The notes under the pieces are model-generated. The model worked only from the letters and a program-made list of their open reading frames with translations, was not told the origin of the DNA and ran no database searches. 64,000 nucleotides of DNA from contig CAVTND010000012.1 of assembly GCA_963735955.1 (NCBI GenBank), positions 372,001-436,000 of the forward strand. Reading direction: 5' to 3'. The position numbers were made by a program, and so were the translations under genes. Source of the stretch: CAVTND01 sp963735955. GTDB lineage: Bacteria; Pseudomonadota; Gammaproteobacteria; Burkholderiales; Burkholderiaceae_F. Below are positions 52,169 to 61,059 of this stretch, one piece after another (position 1 is the first letter of the stretch; each line of letters begins with the position of its first letter).

Positions 52169-52435
52169 GTCGGACAGGCTTCCCATCAGAGCGGTTCGAG
52201 GCTAGACCACTCGAAACCGGACCATCGCGGGGGAAGAAGGTGGATCGGCTTTCTTATTGGCGGCCGCTGTCTGGCGCCTAGAAAACGAAGGCGCGGATCA
52301 TACACCCGGCGCCGCTCATTCCAGACTTGAGCCTGTCCTGGTTGAGGAGGAATCCCTCAATCTACCGCTCGTCGGGCCGCCGGCGCCGCGCAAGAACCGG
52401 GTGGTGGCCGCAACATGCCGGAGTAACAATGCGGC

Positions 52436-53284
52436 ATGAGCCTGAACCAACATCCGCACTACGAACTGGCGGCTGCCGCCATCCGCTTGCTGACCGATCC
52501 CGAGACCAGTCGGCTGGGACTGGCTGAACTCGCGTCTCGACTCGACGTGTCCGAGTTCCATCTGCAGCGCGTCTTCACCGATTGGGCGGGGGTCTCGCCC
52601 AAGCGCTTTGCGCAGTTTCTTACTCGAACCCGGGCACTTGAGCGGCTGCGCGCGGCAGACGACGTTCTGAACGCCAGCCTTGAGGCCGGCCTATCGTCTC
52701 CAGGCCGTTTACACGACCTCCTGGTTGCCTGCGACGGTGTAACCCCGGGCGAGGTGCGTGCACTGGGAGAGCAACTGGTGATTCGCTATGGGCTGGCAAT
52801 GACGCCGTTCGGGACTGCCATGGTTGGCACCACCAACCGGGGCCTGTGTCATTTGCGCTTTGTCGGTACCGACAAAGCGTCCGCACTTGCCGAACTGCAG
52901 TCCGAATGGCCGCGCGCAACCTTGCTCGAGGACAGCGCGGCGGCAGCTGCGGCGCTGGCACCGATGCGCGGCCTTCGTCGCCCGCTACGCCTGTGGCTTA
53001 AGGGAACCAACTTCCAGATCAAGGTCTGGGAGGCGTTGCTGCGGGTGCCCGAGGGTGCGCTGATCGCTTACTCGGAACTGGCGGCGGCGGCCGGCCGGCC
53101 CGCCGCGATCAGGGCAGTGGCTTCCGCGGTTGCGGCCAACCCAGTTGCCTGGCTGGTGCCATGCCATCGCGTCATACGCGCCAGTGGAGCACTCGGTGAA
53201 TACCGCTGGGGGCCGGTGCGCAAGGCCGCGATGATCGGGTGGGAAGACGCCCAGCGCGACCATCAGGCGGCGCAAGCGGCCTGA
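52436..53284 (+). CDS. AraC-type HTH and O6-methylguanine-DNA methyltransferase fusion (Ada-like, no N-terminal domain)
   Basis: The 282-residue protein joins an AraC helix-turn-helix domain (about 15-110, LAELASRLDVSEFHLQRVFTDWAGVSP) with a C-terminal methyltransferase (about 120-270) whose acceptor is C243 in VPCHRVI. It lacks the N-terminal zinc/methylphosphotriester domain of full Ada, so it can repair O6-methylguanine and may bind DNA, but should not sense phosphotriesters. It is read opposite to ptsN and hpf and separates them, an insertion in an otherwise conserved cluster. Confidence 0.9.
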   Translation: MSLNQHPHYELAAAAIRLLTDPETSRLGLAELASRLDVSEFHLQRVFTDWAGVSPKRFAQFLTRTRALERLRAADDVLNASLEAGLSSPGRLHDLLVACDGVTPGEVRALGEQLVIRYGLAMTPFGTAMVGTTNRGLCHLRFVGTDKASALAELQSEWPRATLLEDSAAAAAALAPMRGLRRPLRLWLKGTNFQIKVWEALLRVPEGALIAYSELAAAAGRPAAIRAVASAVAANPVAWLVPCHRVIRASGALGEYRWGPVRKAAMIGWEDAQRDHQAAQAA

Positions 53285-53294
53285 GGCCGCTTGC
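53272..53294. other. perfect 10-bp hairpin with the stop codon as its loop
   Basis: GCAAGCGGCC and GGCCGCTTGC flank TGA, which is the stop codon of the Ada-like gene. The stem is perfect and the loop is three bases. No T tract follows on either strand, so it is not a canonical intrinsic terminator; it lies between the convergent ends of the Ada-like gene and hpf. Confidence 0.7.
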
Positions 53295-53318
53295 CGGGCG
53301 CCGTCGCAGCCGGGCTGA

Positions 53319-53633
53319 TCAAGACTGGCGCTTGAGCGGGCCGCCCTGGTGGTCCTTGATGCGGTCTTTGTGACGCACGACCTGGCGGTCGAGCTTGTCG
53401 ACGAGTGAATCGATCGCCGCGTACATGTCATTGTCGATCGACTCGACATGGATGTTGTTGCCACGCATTCGCAACGTGATCTCAGCGCGTTGACGAACCT
53501 TTTCCACGGTCAATTGCACACTGGCATTCAGCACCTGGTCGAAGTGTCGTTCAACACGAATCAGCTTGCCTGCGACGTAGTCCCGCAGTGCCGGTGTTAC
53601 CTCGACGTGATTGCCGTGTATCAACAGGTTCAT
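53319..53633 (-). CDS. hpf: ribosome hibernation-promoting factor (short HPF)
   Basis: HPF binds the 30S subunit and helps form inactive 100S ribosomes. From ATG 53633, preceded by AAGGGGG, the product is 104 residues, short type, with the conserved MNLLIHGNHVEVTPALRDYV opening divided as IHGNHVEVTP and ALRDYV, and DMYAAIDSLVDKLDRQV near the C-terminus. It follows rpoN by 52 bp in the usual order. Confidence 0.94.
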   Translation of the reverse strand: MNLLIHGNHVEVTPALRDYVAGKLIRVERHFDQVLNASVQLTVEKVRQRAEITLRMRGNNIHVESIDNDMYAAIDSLVDKLDRQVVRHKDRIKDHQGGPLKRQS

Positions 53634-53685
53634 GCAACCCCCTTGTGTGGGCATCAAATTTGGACCGCGCGTTGAATCGCGGCGG

Positions 53686-55149
53686 TTACAGGGATTTGCG
53701 CATCGCTACTGGCGGGATCTTGAGTGCCTCGCGGTACTTAGCGACGGTGCGCCGCGCAACCACGAAGCCCTGCTCGCCCAGCAGTTCCGCGAGCTTGCTG
53801 TCGGAGATCGGATTGCAGGTGTTTTCAGCTCCTATCAGTTGCTTGATCAGAGCGCGGATTGCGGTCGAAGATGCCGCGCCACCGGCCTCGGTCGCCACAT
53901 GGCTGCCGAAGAAATACTTGAGCTCGTACACGCCGAGTGGCGTGGCCATGTACTTGTTCGCAGTCACCCGCGAAATGGTTGACTCGTGCAAGCTGACGGT
54001 ATCGGCGATCTCGCGCAGCACCAACGGCCGCATCGCGACTTCGCCATGCGTGAAGAAATTGTGCTGACGGTCGACGATGGCCTGTGCCACGCGCAGGATG
54101 GTCTCGAAGCGCTGCTGAATGTTGCGAATCAGCCACCGGGCTTCCTGAATGCGAGTTGTCCACTGCCCTCGTTGCGCGGGGTCGGCGCCACGCCCCCGCT
54201 CCTTCTTCAGAATGTCCGCATAGTGCTGGTTCACCCGCAATCGCGGCATCACGTCGGCATTCAGTACCGCGGTCCAGCGCTGGCCAATCCGACGAACCAC
54301 AACGTCGGGAACCACGTAATCGGCCCGCGTTTCGCCAAAGGCTACACCGGGGAAGGGGTTCAGTGTCCGAATCAGGTTGTGCGCCGCACGCAATTCGTTG
54401 TCGTCGCAGCCAAGTAGGCGCTTCAGCTTGAGAAAATCGCGTCCCGCAAGCAACGGCAAGTGTTCGCTCACTATGCGCTTTGCCAACGACAGGCCGGGTC
54501 GCGAGCCACTGCGGCCAATAGCGTCCAGCTGCAGGGCCAGGCATTCGGCAGCGCTACGCGCTCCAACCCCGGGCGGATCAAAACTTTGCAACAGGCGCAG
54601 CGCAGAATGCAATTCGTCGGCGTGGATCTCCGTGCTTTCGGGAAACAAGGCTGCAAGTTCGCTGAACGACTGGTGCAGGTAGCCATCGTCATCGAGTGCT
54701 TCGATCAGCATCTGCACCAGGCCCCGGTCGCGCGGCGAGGCCTGGGTACAGGCGAGCTGGCTTCGAAGATGCTCACGCAGGTTCGGTGCTGTGGCGGCCC
54801 AGTCCCCCGGACTGGTGTCATCCTCATCGTCGGCCCGGGCGTCGCGCCGACCCCAGTCGACCAGGGAGTCACCGTTGACTTCGACATTCACCTCGGATTC
54901 CGACTGTCCCGCCGTTTCGGTCCGCGCCTCGTCGGCGCGCACCTCGATCCGCTCGATCGATCCGTCTGGCCGCACGCGCAGCGTCGCGGCATTGGGTTCG
55001 TCCTCACGTTCGAGCAAGGGATTGTCGGCCAGGGCCTGCTCGATCTCCTGGTTGAGCTCGAGCGCCGACAGCTGCAGCAGTCGGATCGACTGCTGCAGCT
55101 GAGGCGTCATCGCCAGATGCTGCGAGAGGCGGAGTTGAAGGCTGACCAT
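53686..55149 (-). CDS. rpoN: RNA polymerase sigma-54 factor
   Basis: RpoN directs transcription from -24/-12 promoters with activators. The 487-residue protein has the Q/L-rich region I (SLQLRLSQHLAMTPQLQQSI), an acidic region II (about 50-120), the core-binding domain and the C-terminal RpoN box ARRTVAKYRE at 465-474. It is the first gene of the PTS-Ntr cluster and lies downstream of lptB on the same strand after a 141-bp gap. Confidence 0.96.
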   Translation of the reverse strand: MVSLQLRLSQHLAMTPQLQQSIRLLQLSALELNQEIEQALADNPLLEREDEPNAATLRVRPDGSIERIEVRADEARTETAGQSESEVNVEVNGDSLVDWGRRDARADDEDDTSPGDWAATAPNLREHLRSQLACTQASPRDRGLVQMLIEALDDDGYLHQSFSELAALFPESTEIHADELHSALRLLQSFDPPGVGARSAAECLALQLDAIGRSGSRPGLSLAKRIVSEHLPLLAGRDFLKLKRLLGCDDNELRAAHNLIRTLNPFPGVAFGETRADYVVPDVVVRRIGQRWTAVLNADVMPRLRVNQHYADILKKERGRGADPAQRGQWTTRIQEARWLIRNIQQRFETILRVAQAIVDRQHNFFTHGEVAMRPLVLREIADTVSLHESTISRVTANKYMATPLGVYELKYFFGSHVATEAGGAASSTAIRALIKQLIGAENTCNPISDSKLAELLGEQGFVVARRTVAKYREALKIPPVAMRKSL

Positions 55150-55290
55150 CAGAGTTGTGAGGGCGGTGCGAGGCTCCGGCGTCCTAATCGGCGCCTGCGA
55201 GTGCTAACGGGGTGCAGCGCTTTCCGCAGTAGTGGTCCGTGCGTGCTGCACGGAATCCGGCGAGATTGAAGATGTCATCGGCAATTGCAG

Positions 55291-56088
55291 CTACATCCTG
55301 AAATGCTCACCGAGATAGACGCGGCGGACTGTCTCGTTGTCGACGATCTCGTCAGGGCGACCGGCGGCCAGCACCACTCCCTCATTGATGATGTAGGCGT
55401 GGTCGCAAATGCCCAGCGTTTCACGCACGTTGTGGTCGGTGATCAGTACGCCGATGCCGCGATCCTTCAGGAAACGCACGATGCGCTGGATTTCAAGCAC
55501 GGCAATCGGATCAACGCCGGCGAACGGCTCATCGAGCAGGATGAAGCGCGGCCGTGCCGCCAGGGCACGCGCGATTTCGACGCGCCGGCGTTCCCCGCCC
55601 GACAAGGACAGCGCGGTGTTCGTGCGCAGGTGGGAAATCTGCAGGTCATCCAGCAGCTGATCGAGCCGGGTTTCAATCGCCTGGCGTGCAAGCGGTTGTC
55701 CGCGCTCGTCCAGTTGGAGTTCGAGAACCGCGCGGACATTCTCCTCGACCGTCAGCTTGCGGAACACCGACGCTTCCTGCGGCAGATACGAGAGTCCCAT
55801 GCGCGCGCGCCGGTGGATCGGCAAGTGATCGATCGACTCGCCGTCGAGCTTGATGTCGCCGGCGTCGAGCGGTACCAGGCCGACGACCATGTAGAAGCAA
55901 GTGGTCTTGCCTGCGCCGTTCGGGCCGAGGAGTCCGACCACTTCCCCGCTCTCGACGATCAGGGAAACGTCCTTGACAACGGTCCGGCTGCCATAGCGCT
56001 TCTGCAGCTTTTCGACGGTCAATCGGCTCTGGCCGGACGGTGCCCGCACTGCGACCGCATCACCGTCGGGACGTGCGTCATTCGGCAC
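55291..56088 (-). CDS. lptB: LPS export ABC transporter ATP-binding protein LptB
   Basis: LptB powers extraction of lipopolysaccharide from the inner membrane with LptFG and LptC. The 265-residue product has an extra N-terminal 20 residues, Walker A GPNGAGKTT, LSGGERRRVEIARAL, Walker B ILLDEPFAG and the switch His in TDHNVRETL; the YLPQEASVF Q-loop is typical of LptB. It overlaps lptA by 11 bp, indicating coupling. Confidence 0.95.
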   Translation of the reverse strand: MPNDARPDGDAVAVRAPSGQSRLTVEKLQKRYGSRTVVKDVSLIVESGEVVGLLGPNGAGKTTCFYMVVGLVPLDAGDIKLDGESIDHLPIHRRARMGLSYLPQEASVFRKLTVEENVRAVLELQLDERGQPLARQAIETRLDQLLDDLQISHLRTNTALSLSGGERRRVEIARALAARPRFILLDEPFAGVDPIAVLEIQRIVRFLKDRGIGVLITDHNVRETLGICDHAYIINEGVVLAAGRPDEIVDNETVRRVYLGEHFRM

Positions 56089-56689
56089 GGGGCGCCTTGA
56101 TTTCAGTCGCAGGTTTCAGCGGCGCAGGCGAGCCGGCCGCGGGCGGAGTTTGCGAACGCGGCGCAATCGTGCCGCGTACCCGGCCGTCCGGATTGTTCGC
56201 ATCCACCGAAGGCTTGCCACCCGTCACGAAGTACTTCGCATTGCGCTGGTCATAGGTGATCGCATCGCCCCGCAACTCGTCGCGCTGCACGTCGTTTTCA
56301 AGCAGGCGCACGCGCGCGCGGGTTACCAGCTTCACGGTTTCGGTTTTCTCGTCGTATTCGATGCGCTCGGCGTAGCCTTCGACATACTCTTCGGTGCCCG
56401 GCTTGTTGGCGTCGCGGCGCTGGCGAAACGTGGCGAGCTTGCCGGGCGCCGCCTGGATCGCGCCGCTCTGATATCCGTCTCGGTCCTTGCGAATCGTCAC
56501 CCGCTCGCCCGTGGTGCGCATCGTTCCCTTGACCAGGACAACGTCGCCGACCAGCTCGCACACCTGCTTGAGATCGTCACACTCCCCACGGTTTGCTTCA
56601 TAGTTGAGCGGCTTGTCGCGGTCGGCCGTCTCGGCCCGCGCGATGACCGCGCAGCCAAGCAGCAGGAGAAAGATCGTGGCGTGCTTCAT
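56078..56689 (-). CDS. lptA: LPS transport periplasmic protein LptA
   Basis: LptA forms the periplasmic bridge carrying LPS from LptC to LptD. The 203-residue precursor has a signal peptide (about 1-19, VIARAE), then the OstA-like beta-jellyroll with DLKQVCELVGDVVLVKGTMR, GERVTIRKDR and EYVEGYAERIEYDEKT. The C-terminal 35 residues are Pro/Ala-rich. It overlaps lptC by 4 bp. Confidence 0.93.
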   Translation of the reverse strand: MKHATIFLLLLGCAVIARAETADRDKPLNYEANRGECDDLKQVCELVGDVVLVKGTMRTTGERVTIRKDRDGYQSGAIQAAPGKLATFRQRRDANKPGTEEYVEGYAERIEYDEKTETVKLVTRARVRLLENDVQRDELRGDAITYDQRNAKYFVTGGKPSVDANNPDGRVRGTIAPRSQTPPAAGSPAPLKPATEIKAPRAE

Positions 56690-57276
56690 GGTTTGCCAGC
56701 CATGGTCGCGGCAGGCTCGACCGTTCCGCGGACCTGTTTGCGGAACTTCACGACCCGGCTCAAGTGGTCGTAGTCCATGCCGATGGCGGCGACCCGGTTG
56801 CCGCCACGCTCAATTTCGATCGGCGCATCGGTCCAGAATTTCTCGGTGTCGGGCTCGACCAGCAGGACCTGCGTCCTCATTTTCATCGGCGGCTCGCCGT
56901 CGGCGCCGGATTGGCGCGTCACGATCACATCGCCAGTCATGGTCACCAGTTCTCCACCCTTGTCAACGCGAGCGCGCTGTGATCTGGCCTCGATCTGCGG
57001 CTGGTCAGGTCGGACGCTGAGCAGCCGCGGCTTGGTGACCTCGACCCGGTCGTCACTGGGATAGTGGCTCAGGGATTCGGCATACAGCTTGTTGGTGGCG
57101 CGCCCAGTCGCGTCAAACTGCGTCATGGTGGCGCGATCGACGACGAAGTCCGGACCTTCGCGTGAAACCGGCACCGCGGCGTCGCCAAAGCGAATGACCT
57201 GCGAGTACCAATAGCTCGCGCCGGCCAGCGCCGCCAGCAGGAGGATCGCAATGATGGCGGTGATGCGATCACGCAT
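56686..57276 (-). CDS. lptC: LPS export system protein LptC
   Basis: LptC is the bitopic inner-membrane protein passing LPS to LptA. From ATG 57276 the product is 196 residues with one N-terminal helix (about 7-24) and a periplasmic jellyroll (VVDRATMTQFDATGRATNKLYA, LVTMTGDVIVTRQ). A TTG at 57354 would add 26 hydrophilic residues and is disfavoured. It lies between kdsC and lptA, the standard order. Confidence 0.92.
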   Translation of the reverse strand: MRDRITAIIAILLLAALAGASYWYSQVIRFGDAAVPVSREGPDFVVDRATMTQFDATGRATNKLYAESLSHYPSDDRVEVTKPRLLSVRPDQPQIEARSQRARVDKGGELVTMTGDVIVTRQSGADGEPPMKMRTQVLLVEPDTEKFWTDAPIEIERGGNRVAAIGMDYDHLSRVVKFRKQVRGTVEPAATMAGKP

Positions 57277-57402
57277 CGGCAAGCCTGTTCGCGCGCCAGC
57301 CGTTGTTTCGACTCCCTGCGTGCCGCGCCCGGATTCTTGCGCCGACTCGCGCAAACTTGCATCGGATTGGCTCGCGCAGGGGCGGCGCAGGGCGCAGACG
57401 TC

Positions 57403-57918
57403 TCATCCCTGCACCATCGAGGTCAGGTCGACGCCCTTGGCGTGCAGGACGAAATCGGCGATCGCGCGAACCGCCGCGTGGCCGCCAGGGAATGGAGCGA
57501 TCCAGTGCGCAGCCGCCTTGACCTCCTCACGCGCGTCGGCAACCGTGGCCGCGAAACCGGCCATGCGCAACACCGGAAGATCCGGCAGGTCGTCGCCGAC
57601 AAAGCCCGCCTGCTCGGCGCTCAGTCCCGACTCTGTCAGCAGCGCGCCAAAGGCGGCCGCCTTGTCGGTGGCTCCCTGTACGGCGCGCGGGATGCCCAGT
57701 TCGCGCGCACGCAAAGCAACGATTTCGCTGCGCCGCGCGGACAGCAGCGCGATATCGACGCCCCTGGCGAGCAGCATCCTGATGCCGTGGCCGTCACGCA
57801 CGTCGAACACCTTGAGCGCCTCACCCTGGGCCCCGTAGTAGAGCCGCCCGTCCGTCATCACGCCGTCAACATCGAACACCATCAGGCTGACGTGCGCCGC
57901 GCGCTGCCGGGGCGTCAT
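57403..57918 (-). CDS. kdsC: 3-deoxy-D-manno-octulosonate 8-phosphate phosphatase
   Basis: KdsC releases phosphate from Kdo 8-phosphate in LPS core synthesis. The 171-residue HAD phosphatase has nucleophile and acid in D16-V-D18-GV, LSARRSEIV, and GDDLPDLPVL near 123-132; the short cap is typical for the tetrameric KdsC family. Its start codon overlaps the kdsD stop by one base (TGATG), implying coupled translation. Confidence 0.94.
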   Translation of the reverse strand: MTPRQRAAHVSLMVFDVDGVMTDGRLYYGAQGEALKVFDVRDGHGIRMLLARGVDIALLSARRSEIVALRARELGIPRAVQGATDKAAAFGALLTESGLSAEQAGFVGDDLPDLPVLRMAGFAATVADAREEVKAAAHWIAPFPGGHAAVRAIADFVLHAKGVDLTSMVQG

Positions 57919-58910
57919 CAGATGACCTTGGCGGCCAGCAGGTCAGGCATGCTGACGGCGCCGACCAGTTGCCCGCTCTTGTCCACCACCAGCAGCACAT
58001 TTTTTCGCCGTTCGTCCATCAGGCGAGCAGCTTCGGCCGCCAGCACATCGGACGCTATGGTCTGCGGCGTCTTCGTCATCACATCGGCGAGCTGCAGTGG
58101 ACGCACATCGCCGACCCGCTCGAGCAGCCGCCGCAGATCGCCATCGGTGAAAATTCCCACCAGGCGCTCACCGTCGAGCACGGCGGTCACGCCGATCTGC
58201 TTGCGCGTAATTTCATGCAATGCATCCATGACCGTGGCGGTCAAAGCGACACTCGGAACCTGGTCGCCGGTGCGCATGACGTCGGACACGCGAGTCAGGA
58301 GCTTGCGTCCGAGCGCGCCAGCCGGGTGGGAGCGCGCAAAGTCGGCCGGACCGAAGCCGCGCGCATCCAGGCAGGCAACGGCCAGTGCGTCGCCCATGAC
58401 CAGCATCGCGGTGGTCGACGAGGTCGGCGCCAGATTCATCGGACAGGCTTCCTTGTCGACGTGCACATCGAGATGCACGTCTGCCAGCTTTGCGAGCGAC
58501 GAAGCGGGATTGCCCGTCAATGCGATCAGGGGCGTACCCTCGCGCTTGGCAATCGGCACCATCATCAGCAGTTCATCGCCCTCGCCCGAATAGGACAGCG
58601 CGAGCAGCACGTCCTGGCGCGTCACCATGCCGAGATCGCCGTGAGCGGCTTCGCCGGCGTGGACAAACATGGCCGGCGTCCCGGTCGAGGCGAGGGTGGC
58701 GGCGATCTTGCGACCGATGTGCCCGCTCTTGCCCACGCCGCTGACGACAATCCGGCCGCGGCAGGCGAGCAACAAATCAACTGCTGCTTCGAAGCTCTGG
58801 TCCAGACGCTGGCCCAGCTCGGCCACGGCCCGCGCTTCGATTTCGACGACTTCACGCGCCAGCGCGACAGCGCCGGTCGCTCGGCGCGGGGCGGTTTGAG
58901 GATGGGACAT
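57918..58910 (-). CDS. kdsD: arabinose-5-phosphate isomerase
   Basis: KdsD turns ribulose 5-phosphate into arabinose 5-phosphate, the first step to Kdo. The 330-residue product has a SIS domain (about 40-180; GVGKSGHIGRKIAATLASTG, SYSGEGDEL) with the conserved HPAGALGR, then a pair of CBS domains (about 205-330). ATG 58910 is chosen since earlier starts add 45 unrelated residues. It is divergent from the Kef-type antiporter gene. Confidence 0.94.
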   Translation of the reverse strand: MSHPQTAPRRATGAVALAREVVEIEARAVAELGQRLDQSFEAAVDLLLACRGRIVVSGVGKSGHIGRKIAATLASTGTPAMFVHAGEAAHGDLGMVTRQDVLLALSYSGEGDELLMMVPIAKREGTPLIALTGNPASSLAKLADVHLDVHVDKEACPMNLAPTSSTTAMLVMGDALAVACLDARGFGPADFARSHPAGALGRKLLTRVSDVMRTGDQVPSVALTATVMDALHEITRKQIGVTAVLDGERLVGIFTDGDLRRLLERVGDVRPLQLADVMTKTPQTIASDVLAAEAARLMDERRKNVLLVVDKSGQLVGAVSMPDLLAAKVI

Positions 58911-59053
58911 GCAGGCTGGGGTCTGTTGCGCGGGTAAAGCGCTTGCAACAAGGCTGCGGCGATAATACACCGGCATCCTTCGCTGGCATGGCCTTTGCTT
59001 GCCATGCTCCAGATCGCAATTTCCAGGCTTCACGAGCCAGGGCAAGGGCTTTC

Positions 59054-61033
59054 ATGACCGGACTCGAATCGACTCTGCTGCTGCTGGCCGCGACCGTGGC
59101 CGGCGTAGTCGTGTTCCGCCTCATGTCATTGCCGCCCCTGCTGGCCTATCTCGTGGTCGGCATCCTGATCGGACCGCACGCGCTCGGTCTGATCGCTGAT
59201 ACCAAGGAAGCGCGCTATCTCGCCGAGTTTGGCGTGGTGTTCCTGATGTTCTCGATCGGGCTCGAGTTCTCGCTCGCCCGGCTCAAGTCAATGCGCGGCC
59301 TCGTCATCGGCCTGGGAGGAGCGCAGGTCGTGCTGACCATCCTGTTGACTTTGGCGGCAGGCTGGGTGGCAGGCAAGTGGCTGAATCTCGGCCTGGCGGG
59401 CGCCTTTGCCCTTGGCTCCGCGCTCGCGATGTCGTCGACTGCGATCGTGATGAAACTGCTGTCGGAACGCGTGCAGCTCGATACCGAACACGGCAAGCGG
59501 ATCGTCGGTGTGTTGCTATTCCAGGACCTCGCCGTCGTACCGCTGCTGATCGTGATCCCGGCGCTCGGCGCGGAGCCGGGTGAGATGGCGCAGAAGCTGG
59601 GACTTGCGATCCTGAAGGCGGCGTTTCTGCTGACGCTGCTGCTGGCCGGCGGGCAACTGGTACTGCGCTGGTGGCTGCGCATCGTGGCGCGACGCAAATC
59701 GCACGAGCTGTTCACGCTCAATGTGCTTCTGGTCACTCTGGGGCTGGCCTGGCTAACGGAAATTGCCGGGCTGTCGCTCGCACTCGGCGCCTTCGTCGCT
59801 GGCATGCTGATCTCGGAAACAGAATTCCGACATCAGGTGGAGGAGGACATCAAACCGTTCCGCGATGTGCTGCTCGGTTTCTTCTTCATCACGATCGGCA
59901 TGTTGCTCAACATGCAAGTTGTCGTCAGCCACTTCGGCTGGGTGCTGCTCGCACTGGTCGGCCCGGTGGCATTCAAGTTCGCTCTGATCTACGGCCTGGC
60001 GCGCGCGTTTCGAGCGGCTCCCGGCACGGCCATCCGCGCAGCGCTGGTGCTGGCGACCGCCGGCGAGTTCGGCTTTGTCTTGCTTGGACTGGCGGGGCAG
60101 GCGCGCATGCTCGACCCGACGCTGCTGCAGGTCGTGCTGGCTGCGATGCTGCTGTCCATGCTTGCTGCCCCCTTCCTGGTCGAGCACAGTGATCGAATTG
60201 CGTTGCGCTTCTCTGCCAGCGAGTGGTTGCAGAAATCTCTTGAGATCGCGCAGATTGCCCAGCGCTCGATTGCTACCGACCGGCACGTCGTCATCTGCGG
60301 TTTTGGCCGCAGCGGCCAGCACTTGGCCAAGATGCTGGAGCAGGAAGGAATTTCCTACGTCGCACTGGAACTTGATCCCGACCTGGTACGAGAAGCCGCG
60401 GCGGCCGGCGACTCCGTCGTCTTTGGCGACGCGGCGCGCCGTGAAACCCTGGTGGCGGCGGGCATCGCGCGCGCCGCGGCGCTGGTGATCACGCATGCGG
60501 ACACAGCGTCGGCCCTGAAGGTGATGCACAACGCCCTTGAGCTGAAGCCCGGTCTGGCAGTCATAGTCCGCACCCAGGACGATCACGACCTCGACAAGCT
60601 GCAGAAGGCGGGCGCCACCGAAGTGGTGCCGGAGGTGCTCGAAGGCAGCCTGATGCTGGGGTCCCACGCGCTGGTGCTGCTCGGTGTTCCGCTCGCGCGT
60701 GTGGTCAAGCGCGTGCGCGAGGCACGCGACCAGCGCTACCGGCTGTTGCGCGGCTACTTTCATGGCGCGGTCGAGGACGATGACGCGCTCGAGGACCAGG
60801 GGCATGAACGGCTGCACTCCGTCACGATCGAGGTCGGCGCGGTTTCGGCCGGCCAGCGGCTCGGCGATCTGGCCCTCGAAGCGATCGGTACTGCGGTCAC
60901 GTCCGTACGCAGACGTGGCATACGCGGCGCCGATCCCAGCCCGGACATGCGGCTCGCGATTGGTGATGTGGTCGTTCTGCGCGGCTTGCCCGACGCGATT
61001 GAGTTGGCTGAGCAGCGACTGCTGGAGAAATAG
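59054..61033 (+). CDS. Kef-type (CPA2) potassium/proton antiporter with TrkA-N and TrkA-C domains
   Basis: A 659-residue membrane protein with about 12 helices of the CPA2 family (GVVFLMFSIGLEFSLARLKSM; LALGAFVAGMLISETEFRHQVE), then a cytosolic RCK module: Rossmann TrkA-N at about 405-520 with GFGRSGQHLA and a TrkA-C at the end. It most resembles KefB/KefC/YbaL. No glutathione-binding specifics can be verified. ATG 59054 has GCAAGGG upstream. It sits opposite kdsD as in many betaproteobacteria. Confidence 0.92.
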   Translation: MTGLESTLLLLAATVAGVVVFRLMSLPPLLAYLVVGILIGPHALGLIADTKEARYLAEFGVVFLMFSIGLEFSLARLKSMRGLVIGLGGAQVVLTILLTLAAGWVAGKWLNLGLAGAFALGSALAMSSTAIVMKLLSERVQLDTEHGKRIVGVLLFQDLAVVPLLIVIPALGAEPGEMAQKLGLAILKAAFLLTLLLAGGQLVLRWWLRIVARRKSHELFTLNVLLVTLGLAWLTEIAGLSLALGAFVAGMLISETEFRHQVEEDIKPFRDVLLGFFFITIGMLLNMQVVVSHFGWVLLALVGPVAFKFALIYGLARAFRAAPGTAIRAALVLATAGEFGFVLLGLAGQARMLDPTLLQVVLAAMLLSMLAAPFLVEHSDRIALRFSASEWLQKSLEIAQIAQRSIATDRHVVICGFGRSGQHLAKMLEQEGISYVALELDPDLVREAAAAGDSVVFGDAARRETLVAAGIARAAALVITHADTASALKVMHNALELKPGLAVIVRTQDDHDLDKLQKAGATEVVPEVLEGSLMLGSHALVLLGVPLARVVKRVREARDQRYRLLRGYFHGAVEDDDALEDQGHERLHSVTIEVGAVSAGQRLGDLALEAIGTAVTSVRRRGIRGADPSPDMRLAIGDVVVLRGLPDAIELAEQRLLEK

Positions 61034-61059
61034 GATCGAATTGAATTGGATCGACTGGC

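Noticed and set aside
55199..55207. GAGTGCTAA, a half CIRCE site upstream of rpoN
   Set aside because: The partner TTAGCACTC is absent at the required 9-bp spacing (the sequence there is GTCCTAATC), so a single 9-mer match is probably chance.
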